A stretch of 60,347 nt of DNA, taken from positions 1-60,347 of the forward strand of contig JAJFHO010000164.1 in NCBI GenBank assembly GCA_021775575.1, written 5' to 3'. Under the pieces are notes generated by a model. The model searched no databases. It saw only the letters and a list, made by a program, of their open reading frames with translations, and had not been told where the DNA came from. The position numbers were made by a program, and so were the translations under genes. Shown piece after piece: positions 9,065 to 17,872 of the stretch. This DNA is from Hyphomicrobiales bacterium (lineage in GTDB: Bacteria; Pseudomonadota; Alphaproteobacteria; Rhizobiales; Methyloligellaceae). Within the stretch, counting starts at the first letter, position 1, and each line of letters starts with the position of its first letter.

Positions 9065-10669
9065 TCATCCGCGCAAGGTTTCAAGCTGGCCGGAATAGCT
9101 GCGCGCGTCCGCCACGACATCGACGAGGGCGGGTCCGTCCCCGTCGAAGGCATCGCGCAGGGCGGGCAGCAAAGGCTCGCCGGCCTCGATACGCCAGCCC
9201 CGGCACCCCAGAGCCCTGGCGCAGGCGGCGAAATCCGTGTTCGGCGTGCGCACGCCGCGGCTGCGATATTGCTGACCTTGCTGCTTGATGTCGATGAGCG
9301 ACAGCGCGGCGTCGTTGATTACGACGACGACCAGATTGCAGCCATGCTCGGCCGCCGTCGCCAGTTCCGACAGGCACATCATCATGCCGCCGTCACCGGT
9401 AACCGCCACGACGCGGCGCTCGGGCTCATGCAGGCAGGAAGCGATCGCGGCGGGAAGCGCATAGCCCATGGTCGACAGGCCATTCGACTTCAGGACGCCG
9501 AAGGGCTCCTCGGCCCTCCAGCAGGCAAAGGCGGAGAACATATGCGCACCGGCATCGACGGTGAGCCGGCACTCTTTCGGTGCGAGTTCCGAAAGCGTCT
9601 CCATCACGCTCTGTACCGTGTGACCATCGCCCTCCAGGGCGAGGCGTCCGCGCAAGGCGGCGCGAAGCCCGGTCAGGTCATCCGGTTGCCATTCGGTACC
9701 GGTGTCGGTTTCGAGGAGTGCGGCTACGGTTTCGGGCAGATCCGCAACCACGCGCACGGCGGCGTCGATGGTGGGCGTCTCCCGGTCGAACGCGCTCAGG
9801 TCGAGAACCCGGCCCGCATGGTCCCATGAGCCGGGGATCATCTCGACCGGATCGAATCCGTACAGGATGATGAGATCGGCTTTTTGCAGGATGTCTCCCT
9901 CGGCGAGGGCCCCGGTGAAATGGCCGCACAGGCCCGCATGGCTGTCTGGCAGAACGCCCTTCCCCTTATAGGTCGTGAGAACCGGGCAGCGAAGCGATGT
10001 GGCGAGATCGCGCAGCGCCCTTGGACAATCTCCGTGCCGCGCCTCGTGCCCGGCAATGATCGCGGGCCGCCGGGCGCCGGCGACAAGCGCGCATGCCTCC
10101 TCAAGGGCCTTCGCGCCCGAGGAGAAGGCCGCTTGCTCCCGCGCCGGGTCCGCATTTCCCGATACAGGCGTCGTCGCGTCGCCCGCCGTCAGGTCCAGAT
10201 GCACCGGTCCCCAGGGCGGCGTCAGCGCGGCGCTGATCGCGGCTGCGAGTTCCGTTTCGCCATTGTGCGGACGCAGCCGTGTCTGGAATTTTGTAACTGG
10301 CGCGAACAGCGCGTTTTGGTCGAAGGCCTGATGCAGCGACGAGGCCGGCCCATCGGTAAAGACCAGCAGCGGCGCTTTTTCCAGATGGGCATAGGCGACG
10401 CCGTTGACGACGCTTGCCGCGCCCGGTCCGACGCCCGTCAACACCACGCCGGGTATACCGGTCATTTCGGCAGTCACGGCGGCCATGATCGCCGCCGCCG
10501 TCTCGGTTCGCGCCAGCACGAAATCTATGCCCGCCGTGCCGGCCGCTTCGATGAGCGCAAGATTGGAACCGCCGCCGGGAATGCCGAACATGCGCTTCAC
10601 GCCGTGGGCGCGCAGTGTCCGGGCGATAACCGACGCCAGCTTTGGCGGAGCCGATACGCTGGCGTCCAT
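9065..10669 (-). CDS. thiamine-diphosphate enzyme, acetolactate synthase-like
   Basis: This 534-residue protein has the three-domain ThDP fold. The N-terminal pyrimidine-binding domain has the catalytic Glu in RTETAAAIMA. The central domain follows, and the C-terminal PP domain has GDGGMMMCLSELATA with the distal IND metal-binding residues. The family covers acetolactate synthases, benzoylformate decarboxylases and related enzymes; nothing I can see fixes the substrate. Its start directly follows the stop of the RraA-like gene, so the two form a unit. It is shorter than a biosynthetic IlvB and has no IlvH-type partner nearby, which argues for a catabolic decarboxylase or lyase. Confidence 0.85.
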   Translation of the reverse strand: MDASVSAPPKLASVIARTLRAHGVKRMFGIPGGGSNLALIEAAGTAGIDFVLARTETAAAIMAAVTAEMTGIPGVVLTGVGPGAASVVNGVAYAHLEKAPLLVFTDGPASSLHQAFDQNALFAPVTKFQTRLRPHNGETELAAAISAALTPPWGPVHLDLTAGDATTPVSGNADPAREQAAFSSGAKALEEACALVAGARRPAIIAGHEARHGDCPRALRDLATSLRCPVLTTYKGKGVLPDSHAGLCGHFTGALAEGDILQKADLIILYGFDPVEMIPGSWDHAGRVLDLSAFDRETPTIDAAVRVVADLPETVAALLETDTGTEWQPDDLTGLRAALRGRLALEGDGHTVQSVMETLSELAPKECRLTVDAGAHMFSAFACWRAEEPFGVLKSNGLSTMGYALPAAIASCLHEPERRVVAVTGDGGMMMCLSELATAAEHGCNLVVVVINDAALSLIDIKQQGQQYRSRGVRTPNTDFAACARALGCRGWRIEAGEPLLPALRDAFDGDGPALVDVVADARSYSGQLETLRG

Positions 10670-11341
10670 TCAGATACCCTTATATTTCGCCATGGCTTGC
10701 GAGAAAGTGAGCCCGGCCTTCAAATCCTCCATCGCCGCCGCATCGTCGCGCGCGAAACTCTCAGCCAGATCGGCGACCTCTTCGGCCTTGCCCGCGGGCA
10801 CGGCCGCTACGCCCGTGCCATCGGCGACAATGATGTCGCCGGGCGCCACCGCCACGCCGCCAATGGTCACCGGCACGTTGATAGCCTCCACTTTCAGCCG
10901 CGTCCGGCCAGTGGTCGGGATCATGTGCCGGGCAAATACGGGGAAATCGAATTCGATCATTTCTTCACGGTCGCGCACACCGCCATCGACAACAAGCCCG
11001 GCGACACCCTTCAGCTTCGCGGCATAGGATGCCATCCCGCCCCAGGTCGAGCATTCCGCACCGCCGGCGTCGACAACGATCACGTCGCCGGCGCTGGCCG
11101 CATCGATCATGGCGCCGACGGCGAAGTCCTCGGACGTGAAGTCGCCGAATTCGCCGGCGGCCTCCTTGACGGTGACGGCGGGCCCGGCGAAACGGAACCC
11201 CGGCGCCGCCGCGTCGATATGGGTAACGATATTTGCGTGCAGTCCGACCCGGTCGAAGGCATTGGCAAGCGTGCTTGTGGCAATGCGTTCAAGCCGTTCG
11301 ACGAGCTTGCGCGAAGGTCGGTTGAAAACGCCCTGTTTCAT
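10670..11341 (-). CDS. RraA-family protein (aldolase/decarboxylase-like)
   Basis: This 223-residue protein belongs to the RraA / 4-hydroxy-4-methyl-2-oxoglutarate aldolase family. The substrate-binding signature DGGVRDREEM and the preceding GDVIVVDAGG strand are clear. Members are either metal-dependent class II pyruvate aldolases / oxaloacetate decarboxylases or RNase E inhibitors; the catabolic type fits better beside a ThDP enzyme. The start at 11341 has GGTGAGA at suitable spacing; ATG 11347 and GTG 11353 are in-frame alternatives. Its stop abuts the ThDP gene start with no gap. Confidence 0.85.
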   Translation of the reverse strand: MKQGVFNRPSRKLVERLERIATSTLANAFDRVGLHANIVTHIDAAAPGFRFAGPAVTVKEAAGEFGDFTSEDFAVGAMIDAASAGDVIVVDAGGAECSTWGGMASYAAKLKGVAGLVVDGGVRDREEMIEFDFPVFARHMIPTTGRTRLKVEAINVPVTIGGVAVAPGDIIVADGTGVAAVPAGKAEEVADLAESFARDDAAAMEDLKAGLTFSQAMAKYKGI

Positions 11342-11430
11342 GCTCATTCTCACCGGATTTCAGGATGGATCGGCTTCTAGCGCATATCCGCCCTGGTAGC
11401 AAAACCGACTTTTTCCAGAAGGAGCAATAT

Positions 11431-11464
11431 ATTGCGCCATGATTGCGCCGCATCCAGGCGCAAT
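11431..11464. repeat. cluster of ATTGCGCC repeats upstream of the RraA-like gene
   Basis: The octamer ATTGCGCC occurs at 11431-11438 and 11442-11449, and in inverted form (GGCGCAAT) at 11457-11464. The last two form an 8-bp stem with a 7-base loop. It lies in the 205-bp region between the divergent RraA-like and ubiK-like genes, so it could be a regulator site for one or both. No T-run follows, so it is not a standard terminator. Confidence 0.5.
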
Positions 11465-11546
11465 AATCGCCACAGTATCTTGTGACAGGGCCACTTTCCG
11501 GCGTTAAGAACTTCCCCACCATGCGTAAATGGATGACAATTCAGAC

Positions 11547-11867
11547 ATGACCCAAACCACAGGCCGGTTGTTCGATGAACTTGGCAGACTGATGACCGAT
11601 GCCGCCGGCGCCGCCCAGGGCGTACGCAAGGAAATCGACACGGTGATGCGCGGCCAGGCGGAGCGTATCCTGAACGAACTCGACATTGTGCAGCGCGAGG
11701 AGTTCGAAGCGGTCAAGGCGATGGCGCAAAAGGCGCGCGAGGAGAATATCCGTCTTGAAAAACGCATTACCGATCTCGAGGCCGCGTTGGCGGAGCTGGA
11801 ATTCGAAGGGACACCGTCGGGGCCACCCCGGCCGGTGAAGCAGAAGAAACCAAAACCGGGCTTTTAA
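11547..11867 (+). CDS. ubiK: UbiK/BMFP-family ubiquinone synthesis accessory protein
   Basis: This 106-residue protein is almost wholly helical. It matches the BMFP (YqiC/UbiK) family of trimeric coiled-coil, membrane-associated proteins that assist ubiquinone biosynthesis. The coiled-coil region is REENIRLEKRITDLEAALA (about residues 67-85), followed by a short Pro/Lys-rich tail. I use ATG 11547 (MTQTTGRLFDELG); six more residues are possible from 11529. It is the first gene of the plus-strand block but stands 258 bp from the next gene. The symbol rests on family resemblance. Confidence 0.78.
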   Translation: MTQTTGRLFDELGRLMTDAAGAAQGVRKEIDTVMRGQAERILNELDIVQREEFEAVKAMAQKAREENIRLEKRITDLEAALAELEFEGTPSGPPRPVKQKKPKPGF

Positions 11868-12125
11868 GGAGGCAACACCGCCGCTTTTGCGGCAACAGCC
11901 ATGTCCAGCGCCTGTTCGCGCCGGCCATGGGAGGGAAAGACGGAGTGCGGAAATTCGCGTGGACAATTTTCCCGTCCACCTTGCGACTCATTTCGCGCTG
12001 CGCATAAGGTCGCACACGTTGTGGTCTTGATAGGTTAGAACGCGATATATTGTGGGGGTGAGTGATTCGCGGGGGATGTCGCGTGCGTGGGGAACGGCAG
12101 GACTACGCCGGCACAAGGACAAGAA

Positions 12126-12623
12126 ATGGCTTCGGTAGAACCCAATTTTGAGCGTTTTTCGAATCCGGTCGACATGGTCGAGCATATCGCGACCAGTCAC
12201 GACTGGGCGTTCGAACGCAGCGCGGAAGACGAATTATCGCTCTCGGTCAACGGTACCTGGACCGATTATCATATTTCATTGAACTGGCGCGACGATCTGG
12301 AGGCCCTGCATTTGGCCTGCGCGATCGATCTGAAGGTTCCGGAGTCGCGGCTCAACGAAATTTACCGGCTGATGGCTTCGATCAACGAGCAGCTGTGGAT
12401 TGGCCATTTCGATATCTGGAACCAGGAAGGACTGCTTCTGTTCCGCCACGGCCTGATGCTGAACGGGGCCGAACCGACGGCCACTCAGTGCGAGGCGCTG
12501 CTGCAGGCGGCGCTGGAGAATTGCGAGCGTTACTTCCAGGCCTTCCAATTTGTGATCTGGGCCGGCAAAAGCGCGTCGGACGCATTGTCGGTCGTCATGT
12601 TCGAGACCGAAGGACGGGCATGA
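12126..12623 (+). CDS. YbjN-domain protein
   Basis: This 165-residue protein resembles the YbjN family of small, soluble sensory or chaperone-like proteins with a type III secretion chaperone-like fold. The DLEALHLACAID and LLFRHGLMLNG segments are typical. ATG 12126 has AAGGACAAGAA in front; the frame is open 39 bases further upstream, but that part looks non-coding. Its stop overlaps the proC start (ATGA), so it is coupled to proC, an arrangement I recall as recurrent in alphaproteobacteria. The molecular role is not established. Confidence 0.8.
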   Translation: MASVEPNFERFSNPVDMVEHIATSHDWAFERSAEDELSLSVNGTWTDYHISLNWRDDLEALHLACAIDLKVPESRLNEIYRLMASINEQLWIGHFDIWNQEGLLLFRHGLMLNGAEPTATQCEALLQAALENCERYFQAFQFVIWAGKSASDALSVVMFETEGRA

Positions 12624-13441
12624 CCATTTCCCTTCGCGGACCGCTGTTGCTGGTCGGCGCGGGTAAGATGGGCGGCGCAATGCTCGCCGGCTGGCTGGAT
12701 CAGGGCCTCGATCCGACCTCCGTTTTTATACAGGACCCTCAGCCGGCGGAGGAGATCGCCAGTCTCGCCCGCGATGCCGGGATCGTTATGGACGGCGCGC
12801 CGTCGCTGCCCGCCGATCCGGCGGTCGTCGTGCTTGCCGTGAAACCCCAGATCATGGACGCGGTGCTGCCGCCGCTGTCGGAGCGGCTGGGTGCACGGGG
12901 CGTCGTCCTGTCGATTGCCGCCGGGCGAAGACTGGCGAGCATCGAGAAACATTTCGCCACCGGCACGGCTGTCGTGCGCTCGATGCCCAATTTGCCGGCT
13001 TCCATCGGGCGCGGGATTACCGTCGCCTGCCCGAACGCGGCTGTCTCGGCGGAGCAAAGGGAAGCATGTGTCGCCTTGCTCTCCGCCGTGGGTCAAGTCG
13101 CCTGGATTGACGATGAGGATTTGCTGGATGCGGTAACCGCCGTTTCGGGCTCGGGGCCGGCTTATGTTTTCCTGCTGGCGGAATGCCTGGCCGAAGCAGG
13201 CGTGGCGGCCGGACTGGACCGGGATCTCGCCATGCGTCTTGCCCGCGCCACGGTGTCGGGCGCCGGCGAGCTGATGCACCGGTCGGATCTCGATCCGGCC
13301 GAGCTCAGGAAAAATGTTACCTCGCCCGGCGGCACGACGGCCGCGGCGCTCGAGATCCTGATGGGCGCGGAGGGGTTGCAGGACCTGATGACCCGCGCGG
13401 TCCGGCTGGCGGCGAGGCGCTCAGCCGAGCTTTCATCGTAA
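12620..13441 (+). CDS. proC: pyrroline-5-carboxylate reductase
   Basis: ProC reduces pyrroline-5-carboxylate to proline with NAD(P)H. The 273-residue protein has the N-terminal Rossmann motif VGAGKMGGAML, the substrate-binding AVSGSGPAYVF and the C-terminal dimer region with VTSPGGTTAAALE. The ATG at 12620 overlaps the ybjN-like stop; the frame upstream of it belongs to that gene in another register. The amidase gene follows after one base, so the three are probably co-transcribed. Confidence 0.96.
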   Translation: MTISLRGPLLLVGAGKMGGAMLAGWLDQGLDPTSVFIQDPQPAEEIASLARDAGIVMDGAPSLPADPAVVVLAVKPQIMDAVLPPLSERLGARGVVLSIAAGRRLASIEKHFATGTAVVRSMPNLPASIGRGITVACPNAAVSAEQREACVALLSAVGQVAWIDDEDLLDAVTAVSGSGPAYVFLLAECLAEAGVAAGLDRDLAMRLARATVSGAGELMHRSDLDPAELRKNVTSPGGTTAAALEILMGAEGLQDLMTRAVRLAARRSAELSS

Positions 13442-13442
13442 G

Positions 13443-14861
13443 ATGGGCACTCGGGAGACGACCGGCGAGCTGATTTTCGCCAGCGCACTGGAATTGAAAG
13501 ACCTGATGGTGCGCGGGGAAATCTCTCCCGTCGAGCTCGTTCGCGCGAGCCTGGAGCGGCTCGAACAGGCTGACGCCATTTGCAACATGTTTGTCACCGT
13601 CACCCGCGACATGGCACTCGAGGCGGCGCGCCACGCTGAATCCGCTTATATGTCGGGCGAGGGCGTCGGCGCCCTGTGCGGGTTGCCGATCTCGGTGAAG
13701 GATCTGATTCCCGTCGATGCCGTCCGGCATACCTTCGGGACCAAATCCTTCTCCGACAATATTGCGGCCCTCAGTGCGCCGGTCGCGGAGCGGGCATTGG
13801 CGGCGGGCGCCTGCCTGCTTGGCAAGACGACGACGGATGAACTCGGCTGCAAGGCGGTCGGCCATTCGCCGGTGACAGGCTGGACGCTGAACCCGTGGGA
13901 CATATCCAAAACGCCGGGCGGGTCGAGCTGCGGCGCGGCGGCAAGCGTGGCCGCCGGGGTTACGCCTTTTGCTATCGGAACGGATGGCGGCGGGTCCGTC
14001 CGTATCCCCGCTTCCTGCACGAATCTGTTCGCGATCAAACCGCAATTCGCCCGGATTCCGGTCTTCCCGGCGGTTCTGGCGCCGACCCTGGTTCATGCCG
14101 GACCGATGTCACGGACTGTACGCGACGCGGCGTTCCTGCTGTCCGCCGTTGCCGGCTACGATGCGCGCGATCCGGCCAGCGTCGCCGAACCGCTGCCCGA
14201 TTTTCTGGCCGCGTGCGACCGGCCGGCCAAGGGCATGCGGATCGCCTGGAGCCCGACCATGGGCTACGCACGCCCGGAGCGCGAGGTCGTGGAACTGTGC
14301 GAAGCCGCCCTCGGCGCGCTTGAGGAACAGGGCTGCAGCGTGGAGCTTGTGGATGGCCCGTTCGACGAGGATCCTCTCGAAATCTGGATGGCGGAATTCT
14401 ATGCGGGCGCCGGCACGCGGCTGAAGGGCGCGCTCGACGCCGCGCCGGAACAGTTTGACCCGGCGGTTCGGGCGATGCTGGAACAGGCCGTGGGCCAGAC
14501 CATGTATGGCTACTACACGGCAGTATTCGAGCGTTACGCGCTGCGCGAACAGGTCAGGCGTTTCATGGAAGATTTCGATCTGCTCGCCACACCGACGCTT
14601 CCCGTGCCGCCCTTCGATACGGGGCTCGATATTCCGCCCTCGATGCCCGACGCCAATATCGTCGGCTGGGCGCGCTATACATATCCGTTCAACCTGACCG
14701 GGCAACCGGCAGGATCGGTCCCGGCGGGTTTTACCTCGCAAGGGTTGCCGGTGGGCCTCCAACTCGTGGCGCCGGCCTTGAAGGAAACAGACATATTCGC
14801 CGCCGCCGCCGCGCTTGAACAGGCGCGGCCATGGAGTGACAAGCAGCCCGCTCTCGAATAA
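13443..14861 (+). CDS. amidase-signature family hydrolase
   Basis: This 472-residue protein is a member of the amidase signature family, which hydrolyses amides by a Ser-cisSer-Lys triad. The catalytic Lys is in LPISVKDLI (about residue 86), the cis-Ser in PGGSSCGAAAS (about 161-162) and the nucleophile in DGGGSVRIPAS (about Ser185). It is not clearly GatA: no gatB or gatC lies nearby, and the Gly-Ser region departs from the standard GGSSGG (Cys replaces Gly). Substrate unknown. The start lies one base after the proC stop. Confidence 0.9.
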   Translation: MGTRETTGELIFASALELKDLMVRGEISPVELVRASLERLEQADAICNMFVTVTRDMALEAARHAESAYMSGEGVGALCGLPISVKDLIPVDAVRHTFGTKSFSDNIAALSAPVAERALAAGACLLGKTTTDELGCKAVGHSPVTGWTLNPWDISKTPGGSSCGAAASVAAGVTPFAIGTDGGGSVRIPASCTNLFAIKPQFARIPVFPAVLAPTLVHAGPMSRTVRDAAFLLSAVAGYDARDPASVAEPLPDFLAACDRPAKGMRIAWSPTMGYARPEREVVELCEAALGALEEQGCSVELVDGPFDEDPLEIWMAEFYAGAGTRLKGALDAAPEQFDPAVRAMLEQAVGQTMYGYYTAVFERYALREQVRRFMEDFDLLATPTLPVPPFDTGLDIPPSMPDANIVGWARYTYPFNLTGQPAGSVPAGFTSQGLPVGLQLVAPALKETDIFAAAAALEQARPWSDKQPALE

Positions 14862-14933
14862 CCGCAGGGCGAATGGAAAGGTCTGGAATTCCCGTTCGAT
14901 CGGCAGGATAATGCACATCCTGGAGGTGTCGCC

Positions 14934-15779
14934 ATGGCGATAAGGATCGAGGCCCTCGACGGGCCGATGGGTGCGCTTGTGCATGGGCTGGATTCACGCA
15001 AGCCGCTCAGCGACGAGGACTTCAACTTGGTCGAGCAGGCGATGTTCGACCATATTGCGATCGTCATACCCGAGCTGGAGGAGAATGTGCCCTGGCTCAG
15101 GGATTTTGGCCACCGGTTCGGGCCTTTGGTGCCGCATATTCTCGACCAGTATCACCATCCCGAAGGGTATGAGGTTTCGATCATTGCCCGCAATACGGGA
15201 ACCAACGAGTCTCGCGACACCGCCAAGCCGGCCGGAGCCTTCTGGCATTCGGATTTGAGCTATGAAGAAAACCCGTCCGACGCGATCTTCCTCTATTCGA
15301 CGCAAATTCCGGGCAAGGGCGGCGATACGCTGGCGGCCAACATGTACTTGGCTTATGACAGTCTGCCCGAAAAGACAAAGCAGCGGATCGAGGGGCTTAC
15401 GGCAACCCATCGCTTTGGCTGGAATACCGGAGGGGCAACCCCCAAACTGACTCAGAAACAACGCGAAACCCATCCTGACGTGGTGCATCCCGTGGTCCGG
15501 ACCCATGCCCGCACGCGGCGCAAGCTTCTTTTCGTGAACCCTGGTTATGTGATGAAAATCAACGAAGTATCGCAGGCTGAAAGCGACGATCTTCTGGAAG
15601 AGCTATACGCACATGCTCTGAAGCCGGAGTTTCAGTTCCGGCATCAATGGGGTCTCAACATGATGCTGGGCCTCGACAATCGCGCCTCGATGCATGCAGC
15701 GGTGGACGATTATAGCCAGCCGCGCCGTATGCTGCGCATGATTATCGGCTGCACCGAAAAGCTGGGCGAGGCCGCCTGA
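14934..15779 (+). CDS. TauD/TfdA-family Fe(II)/2-oxoglutarate dioxygenase
   Basis: This 281-residue protein is a non-haem iron, 2-oxoglutarate-dependent oxygenase of the TauD/TfdA family. The iron ligands are the HxD pair (WHSD, His105 and Asp107) and the distal His near residue 254 (DNRASMHAAVDDY). Arg265 or Arg268 would bind 2-oxoglutarate. The start has CTGGAGGTG as ribosome-binding site. It follows the amidase by 72 bp and may use a related compound, but the substrate cannot be read from the sequence. Confidence 0.92.
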   Translation: MAIRIEALDGPMGALVHGLDSRKPLSDEDFNLVEQAMFDHIAIVIPELEENVPWLRDFGHRFGPLVPHILDQYHHPEGYEVSIIARNTGTNESRDTAKPAGAFWHSDLSYEENPSDAIFLYSTQIPGKGGDTLAANMYLAYDSLPEKTKQRIEGLTATHRFGWNTGGATPKLTQKQRETHPDVVHPVVRTHARTRRKLLFVNPGYVMKINEVSQAESDDLLEELYAHALKPEFQFRHQWGLNMMLGLDNRASMHAAVDDYSQPRRMLRMIIGCTEKLGEAA

Positions 15780-15791
15780 GAAAAGCGCGTG

Positions 15792-16136
15792 TCAGCAGGC
15801 GGTCGGCTCGCAGAACCTGAATTCGTAGCGCTGTTCTTCCGGTCGCCACGACGAGTCGAAGGCTCGCTGGTCATAGCAATGCGCACGCACGTCCAGCGCC
15901 TGTTGTCCGGCAATCTCAAACTTGCGCAGGCCGGTCGTGTAGTTGAGCTGGCACTGCTTTTCGACAAGCAACTGATCCCGCAGCAGGATCAGCCAGGTCT
16001 CTTCTTCCTGTGCGGAGAGCGGCCCTGCCAGCCCCGCCAGCACAATGCCGACAATGGTGACCCTCGCGGTACGGCGCCTTCGGCCGGCTCCGCGCGATCT
16101 CCGGAATGGCGGCGATCTATCGGACTGTTTTTCCAT
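15792..16136 (-). CDS. small secreted protein of unknown function
   Basis: I do not recognise this 114-residue protein. A strongly basic N-terminus is followed by a hydrophobic segment (VTIVGIVLAGLAGPLSA) and a likely cleavage site before QEEETW, so it is probably exported. The mature part is about 70 residues with four Cys, two of them in the C-terminal FCEPTAC. The gene converges on the dioxygenase gene, with 12 bp between the stops. The long basic N-region makes the exact start uncertain. Confidence 0.6.
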   Translation of the reverse strand: MEKQSDRSPPFRRSRGAGRRRRTARVTIVGIVLAGLAGPLSAQEEETWLILLRDQLLVEKQCQLNYTTGLRKFEIAGQQALDVRAHCYDQRAFDSSWRPEEQRYEFRFCEPTAC

Positions 16137-16671
16137 GGCGCCGATAGTCGAACGCCTGCAATCCGTGCGCCATGATTTGTATCAAACCGCGCCCTCTGCG
16201 CGGACATGCGAAATCCGCCTGCGGAACGGGCAGGCTGGTCTCAAAAAGTGCGAAATTAGAAAGCGTTAGTGCTCAGTGCGCCGGTCGGTACTTTTGCGCC
16301 GGGTCTGCTCGGAGCGTCGATCGGGGGCTTTGAAAGGCTTTTGCTCGGCGCGCCGGTCGGGTGTTTGGCGCCGGTCGGATTTTACGCGCCGATTCTGGAT
16401 AACATCCAAATCATCATCATGCATTTCGAGAACTCCTGTCGGGCCGAGGAAAACAACCGGTCAACCCGCGCAGTGTAATGATAAGCCATGAACAGACCGT
16501 AAAGCCGAGACGCTCTTTTGTTGACCCGCGCATCGGTGCGATTTTGGAGCAGGGGCCGTGCGTCGAACAAATTATCGCCGCCCCCCTTGGCGTGCGATAA
16601 TCGCAAGACTGTCGGCTTACCCTTCAAAACGCCCGCGGTTCGCTCTATCCTCGGGCCAAAGGAGTAATCTC
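16137..16671. other. 535-bp intergenic region with short direct repeats
   Basis: No convincing gene. The region holds three exact copies of GCGCCGGTCGG (16278-16288, 16350-16360 and 16368-16378) with looser copies between. A plus-strand frame over them (16269-16478) would encode a short protein with repeated APVG, but it has no good start and I do not call it. The end of the region carries the AAAGGAG ribosome-binding site of the TetR gene. Confidence 0.5.
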
Positions 16672-17358
16672 ATGTTTGACAACAAGTCAAAACGCGGCAG
16701 GATCATCATGGCTTCCCTGAAGCTTGCCAAAAAGCGGGGTTGGCGCGACGTGACCCTCGCCGATATCGCAAGGAAAGCGGGCATGTCCCTGGGCGCCCTC
16801 CACAGGCGCTTCCGCTCCAAGTCGGAAATACTCGCAGCTTTTGTCGACGCGGTGGATGCCGAGGTCCTGAAAAGGGTCAAGGCGCCCGATATGGATGCGC
16901 CGGCGCGCGACCGGCTGTTCGACGTGCTGATGACGCGCCTGGACGTGCTGGAGCCGTACAAGGCCGCCCTGCGGAGGATTCATGCCGACGCCCGATGTGC
17001 GCTCCCCGGTCCGGGAACGGCGCGGTTCGTTTGCGCCGCCATGTCGAGCCATGGCTGGATGCTCAATGCGGCCGGCATTCCGACCGGCGGGGCGAAGGGA
17101 TGCGCGCGGGTTTCGGGAATGATGTGCCTGTATGGCCGGGTCGTTCCGGTCTGGCTGAAGGATGACGACCCCGATCAGGCAAAAACGATGGCTGTCCTCG
17201 ACCGGGAGTTGCGCGATGGCGAGCGCTGGCTGAAGCGGCTCGACGCGATCTGCGGCGATCTGAAAAAGCTCGCCTGCTGCTTCGCGCCGCGCCGCCGCAA
17301 AGACGCGTCCGGCCGCGGCGCGGCGCCGACGGTGCCAGAGCGGCCCGTTGCCGGGTAG
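16672..17358 (+). CDS. TetR-family transcriptional regulator
   Basis: This 228-residue protein has an N-terminal TetR-type helix-turn-helix (VTLADIARKAGMSLGALHRR, about residues 25-45) followed by FRSKSEILAAFVD. The C-terminal ligand-binding part is not diagnostic, and the last 30 residues are a basic, Pro-rich tail. The ATG at 16672 has an AAAGGAG site. The frame is open upstream to 16558, but that sequence is not protein-like. csaA begins within its last codons, so they may be co-transcribed. Ligand and targets unknown. Confidence 0.88.
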   Translation: MFDNKSKRGRIIMASLKLAKKRGWRDVTLADIARKAGMSLGALHRRFRSKSEILAAFVDAVDAEVLKRVKAPDMDAPARDRLFDVLMTRLDVLEPYKAALRRIHADARCALPGPGTARFVCAAMSSHGWMLNAAGIPTGGAKGCARVSGMMCLYGRVVPVWLKDDDPDQAKTMAVLDRELRDGERWLKRLDAICGDLKKLACCFAPRRRKDASGRGAAPTVPERPVAG

Positions 17359-17707
17359 CGGTGAGGCATCTCCCGAAATCGCGTTCGGCGATTTCGCGAA
17401 GGTCGACATTCGCGTCGGCACGATCATGCGCGCCGAACCTTTCCCTGAGGCGCGCAAACCGGCGCTGATATTGTGGATCGATTTCGGGCCGGCGATCGGC
17501 GAGAAGAAAAGCTCCGCCCGGATCGCCCTCCGCTACGCTCCCGAAGAGCTGGTCGGCCGGCAGGTGGCGGCGGTAGTCAATTTTCCGCCACGGCAAATAG
17601 GCCCTTTGATGTCGGAGGTTCTGACGCTCGGATTTCCGGATGAAAAAGGCGGGGTCGTGCTGTTTTCGCCCGATCTGAAGGTGCCCGATGGCGGGCGGTT
17701 GTTCTAG
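17348..17707 (+). CDS. csaA: CsaA-type tRNA-binding protein
   Basis: This protein of about 119 residues is a homodimeric OB-fold tRNA-binding domain protein, described in Bacillus as a chaperone assisting secretion. The signature KVDIRVGTI is followed by VGRQVAAVVNFPPRQIGP and ends in the family's DGGRLF. No ATG is in frame near the N-terminus; I use TTG 17348, which overlaps the TetR gene by 11 bp. The stop codon TAG is part of the CTAG that begins the adjacent transposon-like island, so the island abuts the gene without disrupting it. Confidence 0.88.
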   Translation: MPGSGEASPEIAFGDFAKVDIRVGTIMRAEPFPEARKPALILWIDFGPAIGEKKSSARIALRYAPEELVGRQVAAVVNFPPRQIGPLMSEVLTLGFPDEKGGVVLFSPDLKVPDGGRLF

Positions 17708-17828
17708 GCCGTGTACTCATAAATGAGCATCGGCTGGAGCCGTTGCGGGACTGTCCGCTTTTTTGCCGAAAGCGGACATAAATCTACACAGCATGGAATG
17801 TCTGCTTCGTGCCAATAGCAGACATTCG
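17704..17828 (+). repeat. left inverted-repeat arm of the island
   Basis: The arm starts CTAGGCCGTGTACTCATAAA and contains two internal palindromes: TGTCCGCT...AGCGGACA (from 17752) and AATGTCTGCT...AGCAGACATT (to 17826). The right arm contains the same parts in the same order on the opposite strand. Confidence 0.75.
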
Positions 17829-17872
17829 CCAGAAAGTTCACGAGTAGGAATTTCAGTGTTGCAGCTGCGCTA

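Noticed and set aside
9884-11380. 498-residue plus-strand frame
   Set aside because: Antisense to the ThDP and RraA-like genes; Arg/Gly/His-rich shadow of them.
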